NCBI RefSeq assembly: GCF_000024005.1
Contig: NC_013132.1
Location: 9,063,348 to 9,127,347, forward strand
Direction: 5' to 3'
Source of the DNA: Chitinophaga pinensis DSM 2588
GTDB lineage: Bacteria; Bacteroidota; Bacteroidia; Chitinophagales; Chitinophagaceae
DNA length: 64,000 nt
Shown here: positions 16,747 to 26,500 of the stretch, piece after piece
How the letters are laid out: each line of letters begins with the position of its first letter
Numbering within the stretch: position 1 is the first letter of the stretch
Notes under the pieces: generated by a model
What the model saw: only the letters and a program-made list of their open reading frames with translations
Databases searched by the model: none
Told to the model about the DNA's origin: nothing
Translations under genes and position numbers: made by a program

Positions 16747-17733
16747 TTATCTGATAATATTAGACTGTTTATCTATTCTTGGCTGCTGACCACCACGCAG
16801 CACAGTACTTCCATTAAACTTCAGACTCTGATCTACATTTTTTACGGTATCAAAATCAGCCATGTCCATTTGACCACTCTGGGCAAAAGCAGCTACAGCA
16901 TTGCCGAAAGTTACCAAATGAATATCATTCAAGTCAATACCACTTTCGTGCATGAGTGCCGCGGTTTTAGGTACAGCCAACGGGTCACTGATACCCCAAT
17001 CGGCAGCAGAATTGACCATTATGCGTTCACTACCATACTGTTTTACGATTTCCACCATACGCTCATTACCCATTTTTGTAAACGGATAAATAGTGAATGC
17101 AGCCCAGAAACCACGGTCAAGTACTTCTTTTACAGTCTCTTCGTTGTTGTGGTCAACGATAATCATATGCGGATCCAGTCCGTGTTCCAGCGCAATATCC
17201 ATACTGCGCTGCGTCCCTTTTTTCTTATCCCGGTGCGGGGTATGTATCTGTACAGGTAGCCCTGCTTCTTTTGCCAGTTCCAGTTGTGCGCGATAGTATT
17301 TTTCCTCTGCAGCGGTCTGATCATCAAAGCCGATCTCACCAACACCTACTACGCCCTCTTTGTAAATAAAGGATGGTAATATTTCCATTACTGCTTCTGC
17401 CAATCTTTCATTGTTGGCTTCTTTCGAATTCAGACCTATTGTGCAGTAATGCTTTATGCCAAATTGTGAAGAGCGAAAACGCTCCCAGCCGATCAGGCTG
17501 TTAAAATAATCTCTGAAAGTATCTACTCCTGTACGTGGTTGTCCCAGCCAGAATGCCGGTTCTATGATCGCCACTACACCTGCATCCGCTAATGCCTGAT
17601 AATCATCGGTTGTGCGGGAGGTCATGTGTATATGCGGATCAAAAAAACGCATTCCCTTGATGCGTTCCATATACGAGGAAGATGTTGTGATAGGTTGAAA
17701 TTCTTTACCTGTTAACTCATGACTGCAACACAT
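16747..17733 (-). CDS. eboB: EboB, TatD-like metal-dependent hydrolase
   Basis: Amidohydrolase-superfamily protein of 328 residues related to TatD. The metal ligands are visible in DPHIH (residues 32-36), VQIHTPHRDKK, MIIVDHNNEE and NSAADWG. The family hydrolyses ester, amide or phosphodiester bonds; in the ebo cluster its substrate is unknown. ATG at 17733 is used, but the ATGs at 17670 and 17652 lie closer to the conserved MRFFDPHIH and may be the true start. It follows eboA after about 106 bp and precedes eboC. Confidence 0.87.
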   Translation of the reverse strand: MCCSHELTGKEFQPITTSSSYMERIKGMRFFDPHIHMTSRTTDDYQALADAGVVAIIEPAFWLGQPRTGVDTFRDYFNSLIGWERFRSSQFGIKHYCTIGLNSKEANNERLAEAVMEILPSFIYKEGVVGVGEIGFDDQTAAEEKYYRAQLELAKEAGLPVQIHTPHRDKKKGTQRSMDIALEHGLDPHMIIVDHNNEETVKEVLDRGFWAAFTIYPFTKMGNERMVEIVKQYGSERIMVNSAADWGISDPLAVPKTAALMHESGIDLNDIHLVTFGNAVAAFAQSGQMDMADFDTVKNVDQSLKFNGSTVLRGGQQPRIDKQSNIIR

Positions 17734-17839
17734 GTCTTTTACTATTTATTTGAGACCTGTAAATGAACAACCTGCTACCGCGGGCTGAGATTTCCGTTTC
17801 GCAAGTTAAGATTATATACACTGAAGGTGTGATACACGT

Positions 17840-18727
17840 TTATGCTATTCGTGCGGCAACACTATTCCAGGTAAGGCGACCGCCGGCAATTTCTTCTTTT
17901 AAGGTGGCTGATTCCTCCAGCAATGCAAGTGCTGGCGCATATGTACTTGAAGCACAAGCTAAAGCAGCGGCTTCTTTCTCTACATTCACCGCTGAATTCC
18001 AGACACGTTGGATGTCTGCGAAATTGTCTGCAGTAATAAATGGCCCTACCAGGCGCCATAACAAAGGATGTACTGTCCTGCCGGCAGCCCAGCGTTCATG
18101 GGCATAGTCTGTTAAAATGGCTGCCAGTGCTTCGTTGGCTCTCTCGTCCAGTCCGGTAATAAGATGAATCGGTTTGTCTGTAAAAAACGCCTTCATTACC
18201 AGCTGATTCCATGCCGGTTCGTCCAGATGACGGGAAGGATAAACATTATACAACATGACAGCTTCCTGTACCGGACCAATATTGGAACGGATCCCCTCTG
18301 TTGTGCGGAATATCCATGCCTCCGGCCATGCCAGCAATGGTAATGCGCTGTAAAGCGCCGCCTGCTCATTCATATCGGCGGCATCAAACAGTCCCTCGAT
18401 CACTTTCACATAGGTATCCTTATCGTCAGCCGGCAGCTGCAATAACCACCACAGCCTAACCACTTTGTCTAACGTCGATCCCTGTATGAAAAACGGCGTC
18501 CCGTCTGATAATGCTATAAACGGTTGCTCCGTCTGCACCAGCTGCTTCCCGGCGAAACGCGGAATAGCTGTAAAAGTAAGATTGAATCGCTGTACGCTTA
18601 CAGGTACCCCCAGTTTTTCCTGCTGCTGTTGTAGCCAGCTGAGTGCCTGCTCCGTACTGTTGTGCTTAATGATATCAAATAATAACGCTTCCGTTTTATT
18701 CCTGTCGTGGTAATACGCTTGTTCCAT
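17840..18727 (-). CDS. eboA: EboA domain-containing protein
   Basis: Predicted soluble, helical protein of about 295 residues matching the EboA pattern: it is the first gene of the cluster and contains RTTEGIRSNIGPVQEAVMLYNVYP and PLLWRLVGPFITADNFADIQRVW, segments typical of EboA. No catalytic motif is evident. ATG at 18727 is preferred over the GTG one codon upstream. In published work on cyanobacteria, ebo genes are needed for transport of a metabolite precursor to the periplasm; the exact role of EboA is unknown. A hairpin terminator for the upstream gene lies at 18810-18836, so eboA probably starts the operon. Confidence 0.82.
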   Translation of the reverse strand: MEQAYYHDRNKTEALLFDIIKHNSTEQALSWLQQQQEKLGVPVSVQRFNLTFTAIPRFAGKQLVQTEQPFIALSDGTPFFIQGSTLDKVVRLWWLLQLPADDKDTYVKVIEGLFDAADMNEQAALYSALPLLAWPEAWIFRTTEGIRSNIGPVQEAVMLYNVYPSRHLDEPAWNQLVMKAFFTDKPIHLITGLDERANEALAAILTDYAHERWAAGRTVHPLLWRLVGPFITADNFADIQRVWNSAVNVEKEAAALACASSTYAPALALLEESATLKEEIAGGRLTWNSVAARIA

Positions 18728-19107
18728 CACCCGGGCTAATTTATCTAGTGCTAAAGTTAGCAGATTAAGTATTAAAAAAAGTGAAAAACTGTGATGGATG
18801 GTGTAGTAAATAAAAGAGAGGCACCTTGTGCCTCTCCTTCCGCCATTCTAAAACCTGATCAGTTCAATCAGGAGTATCTTCATCAGCAATAATTCTGCGG
18901 AAACTATTGCTTCATAAAATGCATTATTGATTACAGGGAAAATAAAATACTATACGTGGGCTAAACGTTACGTTTAAGCAGCATAGATTTAGATTTTTGC
19001 CTGACATTGCATATGCAATATAATCAATTATTTGTTACAACTGCAATCGAATGGGCAAAAAACTATCCAGTGGGGTACTATTTTTAAACTGAGAAAGCAT
19101 AACAAAC
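18728..19107. other. intergenic region upstream of eboA
   Basis: This 380-bp spacer holds the terminator hairpin at 18810-18836 and AT-rich sequence beyond it. I see no ORF, tRNA or clear -33/-7 pair for eboA. Confidence 0.5.
18810..18836 (-). terminator. rho-independent terminator of the VCBS lipoprotein gene
   Basis: GAGAGGCAC and GTGCCTCTC form a perfect 9-bp stem with a 3-nt loop; on the minus strand the hairpin is followed by TTTTATTTA. Confidence 0.75.
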
Positions 19108-20799
19108 TCATTTTGAATTATTTCTAAGCAATACAAGGGGTGTGTTAACATTCCAGTCAGGCCGGAAACCATCCTGAATCATGAACCCTTTTGAATAGTT
19201 TCCCAGCACAATATCAGGGTCTCCATCCCGGTCAAAATCACCCACATCCATACAGATCCAACGCCCTGCTTTTTTCAGTTCCGGCATCGTATGAGGCGTA
19301 AATTGCAGGGGCTTCTCCTGTCTGAAAAGTATGAATTTCTCTCCCGGATGATCCTTCAGATCAGCAAAAAATGCAATACTTGCAATGTCCGGATCGCCAT
19401 CGCTGTCAAAATCAGCAGCCACTGCCTTTGTACATCCGTTGACCGGGTAAAACCATTCCTTTTCGAAATGGAAGTCGCCTTTATTGAGGTATAAATACAC
19501 GCCATGAAATGGCTTCAGCTCCATAGAATAATCACCATTATCACCAGATGTATACAGGATGTCCGGTAATCCGTCTTTGTTCATATCCACCACCTGAAAA
19601 CTGGTGGAACCATTCAATGGAGGAAAACGCAATAGCTGCTGCTGTTTAAAGCCACCCTTGTGATCATTCAAAAACAACCATATCCCTTCATCTGCATAAG
19701 CAAACAAAGTCATGATATCCGGCCAGCCATCTTTATCAAAATCAGCTACCTCCGAATGAATAGCACCCGGTACTTCCCATACCGGCAACTTTTTATAATC
19801 GTCTTCTGCCGTTTGCTGCAAAACATACAATCCACCATAATCATGTCCGAATCCACATACCAGGTAATCCATACGGCCATCCCTGTCAAAATCAGCTCCT
19901 ATACTCTGTACCGGACGTGGAAGCCCCATACCGATCGTTTTTACCTGTGCAGCCTCCGGCTGGGAAGGATGTATCTCCCACAACATGCCCTGCGCCACAT
20001 CTACCGCCCTTAAATTGCCGATACAGGTCAGCAAGCCTGTATCCGCTGCCCGCCAGTTCAGGTCCACCGCTGCCGATTGTAGTTTGATCGCCTTATGACT
20101 ATGCAAAGCCGAATCCCAGCGGAACAAAGTACCACTATGTTCAGAAGAAGAATATAACTCCCCTGTAAAAGGATTGATATTCACCATCGTTGTAGTCGCC
20201 GTCACGATCCCTAACATATCCCTGATCTCTGCTTTAGCGCCAATTGCCTCCAAGCGGGCTTTCAGTGCTACCGCCGCTTCCCTTGTAATGCCTCTTTTAA
20301 TGACATTAGGCACGCCATCTACCAATCGCTTGCTGTCTACCAACCCCAGCTCCGTCTCGGCCTTTACCTGCTTCACAAGCGTTATTTTATCAGGCCCGGT
20401 CTCCGTCAGTACCACCTCGCTGGGCGATCCTTCCGGTCCGGCCACCTGTATCTCAAACAATTTCAGATCTTCCGCCAATGGCTGCGGGGCTTTAGCCGCC
20501 TCCAGCTTTTCAGGCGCCAGTTCCTTATAAAATGCCACAATCGCATTCCAGTCCTCAATACTGATATTCACGCCCTTCCCTGGCTTCACATAATAGCCAC
20601 TGCCCTGCCAGACGCCGATGCCCAGTTTGGGCGCCATCGCCGGTAACACATGCTGTGTCCAGGTGGCTTTATCCAGCATCGCAGGGGCGACCGGCAGGTG
20701 ACAACTGCCGCAATATTTTTCAGAAAGAAGTTTGCCTTTATCCTGTTGGGAAAGTGTACAGGAGGATAGTGCGAGAATGAAAGGGAGTAGTCGTTTCAA
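19108..20799 (-). CDS. haem-binding VCBS/FG-GAP repeat lipoprotein
   Basis: Predicted lipoprotein of about 563 residues. The best N-terminus uses a TTG at 20799, giving KRLLPFILALSSC with a lipobox cysteine; the longer frame from TTG at 20841 has no clear signal peptide. A short cytochrome-c-like region follows with the haem motif CGSCH (KYCGSCHLPVAP). The C-terminal half has calcium-binding FG-GAP/VCBS repeats, seen as recurrent DFDRDGxxD loops: GADFDRDGRMDYL, VADFDKDGWPDIM, VDMNKDGLPDIL, AADFDSDGDPDIA and GDFDRDGDPDIV. This layout suggests a surface beta-propeller with a redox haem. Function unknown. It may be co-transcribed with the zeta locus upstream. Confidence 0.82.
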   Translation of the reverse strand: MKRLLPFILALSSCTLSQQDKGKLLSEKYCGSCHLPVAPAMLDKATWTQHVLPAMAPKLGIGVWQGSGYYVKPGKGVNISIEDWNAIVAFYKELAPEKLEAAKAPQPLAEDLKLFEIQVAGPEGSPSEVVLTETGPDKITLVKQVKAETELGLVDSKRLVDGVPNVIKRGITREAAVALKARLEAIGAKAEIRDMLGIVTATTTMVNINPFTGELYSSSEHSGTLFRWDSALHSHKAIKLQSAAVDLNWRAADTGLLTCIGNLRAVDVAQGMLWEIHPSQPEAAQVKTIGMGLPRPVQSIGADFDRDGRMDYLVCGFGHDYGGLYVLQQTAEDDYKKLPVWEVPGAIHSEVADFDKDGWPDIMTLFAYADEGIWLFLNDHKGGFKQQQLLRFPPLNGSTSFQVVDMNKDGLPDILYTSGDNGDYSMELKPFHGVYLYLNKGDFHFEKEWFYPVNGCTKAVAADFDSDGDPDIASIAFFADLKDHPGEKFILFRQEKPLQFTPHTMPELKKAGRWICMDVGDFDRDGDPDIVLGNYSKGFMIQDGFRPDWNVNTPLVLLRNNSK

Positions 20800-20869
20800 G
20801 TGCGGATACGTGGTTGCGTACAACAATACATGATGTGGCAACGCAAAGCAGAAAATAGAGCCTGTTTAA

Positions 20870-21049
20870 CTATTTTTTTAGCTTCAACAGTAATTCCTTC
20901 GCCGGAACTTTTTTCACATTGCCATATTTGTCTCCAACGACAAGCGATTTGTCGCTGGCAGCGCTGGATTCTATCAACTTCCTCACAGCTTCGTTCACTC
21001 CTTTAAGCACTTTCTCCGAAAGTTCGTCAATATGCTTCTTATTTTCCAT
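20870..21049 (-). CDS. small hypothetical protein, putative partner of the zeta toxin
   Basis: Charged protein of 59 residues starting MENKKHIDELSEKVLKG and ending AKELLLKLKK. Its ATG at 21049 lies inside the end of the zeta-like frame (overlap 11 bp); a GTG three codons upstream is the alternative. Such short ORFs commonly sit next to zeta-like kinases in Bacteroidota, which suggests an antitoxin-like or accessory role, but I recognise no domain. In classical epsilon-zeta systems the antitoxin lies upstream, so the downstream position here is unlike the model. Confidence 0.6.
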   Translation of the reverse strand: MENKKHIDELSEKVLKGVNEAVRKLIESSAASDKSLVVGDKYGNVKKVPAKELLLKLKK

Positions 21050-21612
21050 GGCGCTCACTTTGCGTTAAAATATTCCCCCAAATATCGTTTTTTATAATCA
21101 TTTTTTCAACTCCATTTCCCTTGGCTATAATCTCTGCTGGAGTTTCCATACTTTCAAGCACTAACCATTCGTCACAAATAGGTATATACAAATTTACCAA
21201 ATTGTAAATTCCCCTATGATACCTGCGTATGATTACATCTTCCGGAATATTATGTCCTCCTGTTTCAACTCGTTCCGCAACACGCTGTCTCGCAAATTCT
21301 GGAGAACTCAACCAGAAATATAACAACGTTACGTTATAACCCAACGTTTTTGCTCTTTTTACCAATGACACATAACTTCTCGTTGATAACGTTGTTTCAA
21401 ATGCAAAGTCCGATTGTTCTGTTAGCAAATGATCTATACGTTGCAACATAATTCTTCCTGCTTCCAAAGCAACATTTTCAGGATTAAAAGGAGAAAGACC
21501 AGCAGCAATACTATCCGCATTTATAAATTCGCGACAATTAAGAATACTTGGAAGCACAGTATTAACTCGCCGTCGTTTTCCCGGCGCCGTTACAGCCAGC
21601 TATTTCAGGCAT
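21039..21612 (-). pseudogene. zeta toxin family kinase, frameshifted
   Basis: The frame 21039-21557 encodes most of a zeta-toxin-like P-loop kinase: NCREFINADSIAAGLSPFNPE, FAFETTLSTRSYVSLVKRAK, YNVTLLYFWLSSPE and RVAERVETGGHNIPEDVIIRRY. The Walker A lies in another frame just upstream: ATG at 21612 gives MPEIAGCNGAGKTTAS and then a stop. Removing one base near 21565 (the A in GCGAGTTAAT) joins the two into KTTA-VNTVLPSILNC, as in intact homologues. The N-terminus also looks about four residues short. Zeta toxins phosphorylate UDP-N-acetylglucosamine or other targets; this copy is probably inactive unless the frameshift is a sequencing error or is recoded. The region is visibly more AT-rich than its neighbours, which suggests acquisition by transfer. 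Confidence 0.75.
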
Positions 21613-21625
21613 ATTGTAAATATAC

Positions 21626-21660
21626 CTAAAAAAGGAAAAGGCCCTGTTACCAGGGCCCTT
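21626..21660 (-). terminator. terminator of the susCD operon
   Basis: GGCCCTG-ttac-CAGGGCC forms a hairpin about 30 nt after the susD stop; on the minus strand it is followed by TTTTCCTTTTTTAGG. Confidence 0.65.
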
Positions 21661-21691
21661 CCATTTCCTCTTCGAATAAAAGTGTAAAATC

Positions 21692-23488
21692 TTAGTATCC
21701 GGTATTCTGTTCCAGTGTTTTCGCACCAGCCTTCATACTCAGGTCAATCTGACGCTGAGGAACAGGATAATACTCATTACGTGGCGCTACAAATTTAGCT
21801 CCTCCCAGGTCAGTCGTGATCTTGGATTCATATGCAAAGAACTTAGTCATCTCTGCATTCGCGGTACCCCAGCGAACGATGTCGAAGTAACGCTGACCTT
21901 CCATAGCCAGTTCCAGTTTACGTTCAAAACGGATGGCCTTCAACGCATAGGCTTGCCCTTGTGCAGCAAAACGGCCCGCCGGATAATTAGCTACCACATA
22001 GTTTGCAGCTGGTGTAGTAGAGAAACCGCCCATCGGATTAGCGTCATTCGTATATTTATACACGGCACTTTGTGGGTTTGCAGCTCTTGTACGCACCTGA
22101 TTTACATAGGTCTGCGCTGCATTCAGGTTGCCCAGTTCAGCTTCTGTTTCAGCTGCCAGCAACAACACATCTGCATAACGGATCAACACCAGGTTGATCG
22201 CAGAACCAGGCGCCCAGGAGTTAGGATCTTTATACTTATCCTGGTTATACTGCCAGTACACATTCTTTTTAGGCGCATAAGGACCTGCGTAGTCCTGATC
22301 ACGCACCCAGCTACGGCCAGGGTGATTACCCCAGTCCAGGAAAGGAATACCACGACGACCTACTGTCCAGTCCAGACGAGGGTCTACCGGCGCTGTATCT
22401 GGCGTAAATGGTGCTGTAGAGAGTACTTTCATATCGCTCTTCAGCGGATGATCGTTTGCATCATCCAGGAATGGCAGTCCTTCTGCATTTGTACGGTAAG
22501 AATTAGCCAGGTCCTGTGTCGGCTGATAAAATCCGCAACAACCGAATGGACTGTTGTAAGGAAAGTTCAGCATTTCACCCTGGTTACCGTTAGAGATCTG
22601 ACCAGAACCATTGTTGGCAGACATCTGGATAGCAAAAACTGACTCTGAGTTGTTTTTTGTAGCAGCATCAAAGTTGTCTTCGAATCTGTTGGTCAATGCA
22701 TAACGATCGCCTTTAGCAGTAACACCCTGTGTGGTGATCAGATCAAAAAGCGTCTTGGCGTTAGCCCATTTTTTCTGGTATACATAGGTTTTCGCCAGAT
22801 AAGTACCCGCAGCCCACTTATTTGCACGACCTATCTGAGACTGTGTAGGCGGCAGTGTTTCATAAGCGAACTGGAAATCTGCTTCAATCTTTGGCCAGAT
22901 GTCCGTATTATTTGGTTGTTTATAATCCACCAGCATCGTCTCATCCACCCAAGGCACTTTATTAAACATTTTTTTCAGCTCAAAATAATAGTGACCGCGC
23001 AGAAATTTAGCTTCTGCTTCCACCTGCGATTTTTCGGATGCCGTCATATCAGTGACATTAGGCAACAATGATAAAATCACATTAGTACGAGTCACACCAT
23101 CAAACAATACTTTCCACTTCGTATTGAAGAAACCATTACTGGCATCAAACTGACCGGTAGCGATAAGGCTGATAGGCGGCTGGTCAGTCGCATCACTACC
23201 CTTGTGTGCATCACCACCAGCAACACTCCCATAGATCCAGTTGCTTGGAGCAGCTTCCCACGGGCCACCGCCACCAATCGCAGCAACATCCTGCTGCTGA
23301 CCATCCAGGGCGGCATATGCGCCAATGAGCAATTCGCCTATACCAGCTTTGGTTGACACATCAGTATCCGTGAGAGAGCCTTGTGGAACACGTTCCAGAA
23401 AACTTTTGCTACACGCATCGAAGAACAGCCCTCCGGCTACTACGGCTGCAACGATTATATATTTTGATTTCAAGAATTGTCTTTTCAT
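21692..23488 (-). CDS. SusD/RagB family nutrient-binding outer membrane lipoprotein
   Basis: Surface lipoprotein of 598 residues that caps the SusC channel and binds ligand. The signal peptide ends at a lipobox cysteine (AAVVAGGLFFDACSKSFLE). Typical SusD features include KSFLERVPQGSLTD after the signal, the TPR-rich segment EAKFLRGHYYFELKKMF, VLIRYADVLLLAAE, and the C-terminal ALKAIRFERKLELAMEGQRYFDIVRWG ending in YYPVPQRQIDLS. It lies 57 bp after its SusC partner. No glycoside hydrolase, protease or sigma/anti-sigma pair adjoins the pair, so the ligand cannot be inferred. Confidence 0.95.
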   Translation of the reverse strand: MKRQFLKSKYIIVAAVVAGGLFFDACSKSFLERVPQGSLTDTDVSTKAGIGELLIGAYAALDGQQQDVAAIGGGGPWEAAPSNWIYGSVAGGDAHKGSDATDQPPISLIATGQFDASNGFFNTKWKVLFDGVTRTNVILSLLPNVTDMTASEKSQVEAEAKFLRGHYYFELKKMFNKVPWVDETMLVDYKQPNNTDIWPKIEADFQFAYETLPPTQSQIGRANKWAAGTYLAKTYVYQKKWANAKTLFDLITTQGVTAKGDRYALTNRFEDNFDAATKNNSESVFAIQMSANNGSGQISNGNQGEMLNFPYNSPFGCCGFYQPTQDLANSYRTNAEGLPFLDDANDHPLKSDMKVLSTAPFTPDTAPVDPRLDWTVGRRGIPFLDWGNHPGRSWVRDQDYAGPYAPKKNVYWQYNQDKYKDPNSWAPGSAINLVLIRYADVLLLAAETEAELGNLNAAQTYVNQVRTRAANPQSAVYKYTNDANPMGGFSTTPAANYVVANYPAGRFAAQGQAYALKAIRFERKLELAMEGQRYFDIVRWGTANAEMTKFFAYESKITTDLGGAKFVAPRNEYYPVPQRQIDLSMKAGAKTLEQNTGY

Positions 23489-23545
23489 TTTTTTTGTTTT
23501 AATATCCTCAATAGTTTAACCTTTCACGTTAATACCGGGCCGATA

Positions 23546-26500
23546 TTAGAAGCCAACATTAACGCCCACCAGGAACTGACGTTGGTTAGGATAAGCTCCC
23601 TCGTCCAGACCAAATGCCTGCGTACTACCTGTAATCTCAGGATCAATACCCGTGTATTTGGTAATAGTGAACAGGTTTGCAGCCTGTACGTAAATGCGGA
23701 ATTTCTCAATACCCACGCGGTTTAACAATGCTTTTGGCAGTGTATAGCCTAACATCAGGTTCTTCGCACGCAGATAAGAACCATTTTCTACGAGGAAAGA
23801 GTTAGGAACTGTATTGGTACTGAAAGATCCTTCGTTCTCCTGGATAGGTGCTTTTGCATTCTGATGGTCAGGTCTCCATGAGTCATACAGCGCAGTTTTA
23901 CTTTTCGCACCTGCGAAAGATGGATAGAAGTCAGTCCACCAGCGTACCTGATTCCAGATTTCATTACCCTGCGTACCGTAGAAGAACGCCGTGAAATCGA
24001 AGCCTTTATATTTCAGTTCGATGTTCAGACCATAACTGAAGTCAGGGCTTGGGTTACCAAGGAAGGTGCGGTCCGCCTCAGTGATGATACCATCACCGTT
24101 TGTATCCTGATAACGGAAGCGTCCCACGCCAATACCAGTCTGGTAAACTGCATTAGGATTGTTGGTCGCTTTCTGTGCATTATCATTTGCTGTTGCAACT
24201 TCCTGAGCAGAATTCCAGAAACCAACGGTTTTATAACCGTAGAAACTGGAAATCGGATGATCTACCGCATTACGGATAATGAAATTACCGTTGAAACGAC
24301 GTGCTTCCAGATCGAAGTACGGCGCATCACCAGATACATTCACGATCTTGTTGGAATAGCTTGTAAACGTAGCACCCAGTGTTAAGATCAGATCTTTTGA
24401 CAGATTAAGATTTACCAGGTTGATGCCGAGATCAATACCCTGGTTCTTCATTTCCGCAATGTTCACATCAGGAGGTGTCGGACGTCCGGCAGTTGCAGCC
24501 AGTTCAGGTTTGAATAACAGGTCTTCCACACGTTTCTGATAGTAATCAGCGTTGATTTCCAGTTTACCTTTAAAGAGCGTCGCATCAATACCAATATTCA
24601 TATTGATATTGTTTTCCCACTTAGCGTTCGGGTTACCGATGTAAGTCTGTAAGAAACCTGAGTTAATGGTATTCGACGTTCCACCAATATCATAGAAAGA
24701 AGATCCCTTGTTAAGACCATACTGGGTAAATGCATTCGCAGGAGTTACGTTGAGCTGATTCCCCATAACGCCATAACCACCTCTGATCTTTAAGTCTGAG
24801 ATCCAGGATACCTGTTTCAGGAAAGCTTCCTGTGAAATACGCCAGCCTGCGCTGACAGCCGGGAACCAACCATAGCGGTAATTAGCACCAAACCTGCTGG
24901 AACCGTCACGGCGAACAACTGCACCTAACAGATATTTATCCATCAGACTGTAATCTAACCTTCCGAATATGGAGAAAAGTCCATCCGTACCATTAGTACT
25001 GCTATGGTTCATGGTACCAGTACCGGAACCCAGATTAGTAAAATCAGGATCGAAGCTGAAGTAGTTCTGCGTAGTTGCTGTTAAAAAGCGGTCACGATTA
25101 TCATAAGCCTCTGTACCTGCTACAACCTTGATATTATGGATCGAATTGATCGTCTGTGCGTAGGTCAATGCGTTAGTCCATGTATAGTTACGGCTATTGA
25201 TAGACGTTTCTGTATATGAATTTACTTTATTATTCTCTGCATTTTCGTATTCAGGATATGTGAACGAATGTGTGTAACCTGAATAGATCTCTCCACCGAA
25301 GGTAGTGCGGAAGGTGAAATATTTAAGGAAGTCTACTTCTCCATACACGCTACCCAGCAAACGGTTGATCAGACCACGGTTATCCCTCGTACGGTCCTGT
25401 ATAGCAACCGGGTTACGGGCGTTACCCAACTGCGCGCCATTTGTACTGAACGAACCGGCAAAATTACCATTGATATCATGTACCGGAATGATAGGCTGTT
25501 CGCGGAATGCCATACCAATACCACTTCCTTCTGTTAAAGCAGTGATACGGGGGTTGTCAATTACGGAGAAGGCCATGTTTTCACCGATGCGTACATGTTT
25601 GCTCACATTGTAATAACTATTGGAACGGATAGAGTAACGTTTCAGATAAGTATTCTGTAAGGTACCTTTCTGATCAAAATAGTTAAATGACAGGAAATAA
25701 GCGCCCTGTTCGCCGCCACCACCTACAGAGATGTTATGGCTCGTAATAGAAGCTGGTTTGAATATTTCATGGAACCAGTCTGTACCCTGTTTATTAGCCC
25801 TGGTAATACGATAGAATTTATCCAGGTCTGCAGGGGTTTTGTAGTTAGGATCAACAAAATATTTTGATGGATTTACATTAGGATCTCCTTCCATCAGACC
25901 ACCTGGAGCGATGTAGTCAGGCAGTCTGGGTGTAGCGCCTGTACCATATAATCCATCATTATAAACAACATTCGGATTGGTATTTTTGAGCGCCATCCAT
26001 TTCAGATCAGCCATTTCCTGAGAATTGAGGATGTCCCATACATTACCTCCTTTTGGACGTTGTGTACCATAGTAACCGTCATAAGTAACACGCACTTTAC
26101 CATCGGCTTTACCGCGTTTAGTCGTAACGATTACCACGCCGTTTGCAGCTCTTGCACCATAAATAGATGCAGATCCCGCATCTTTCAGTACCTGCATGGA
26201 TGCAACGTCATTGGGATTCAGATCTGCAATGTTCTGCGTAGGCACACCATCAATAACGTACAGCGGCGTGTTGTTACCAAACGTATTTACACCACGGATA
26301 CGCACCTGCGGCTCCTGGCCCGGCTGACCAGAACCCAGTACAGTGATACCGGATACCTGACCCTGTAACTGATTGCTCACCTGTGCTGTGGGCTGACGGC
26401 TGATCTGGTCTACGTTTACAACAGATACAGCACCTGTCAGGTCTTTCTTTTTCTGCGTGGCGTAACCTGTTACAACCACTTCATCCAGAGAACCTACTTT

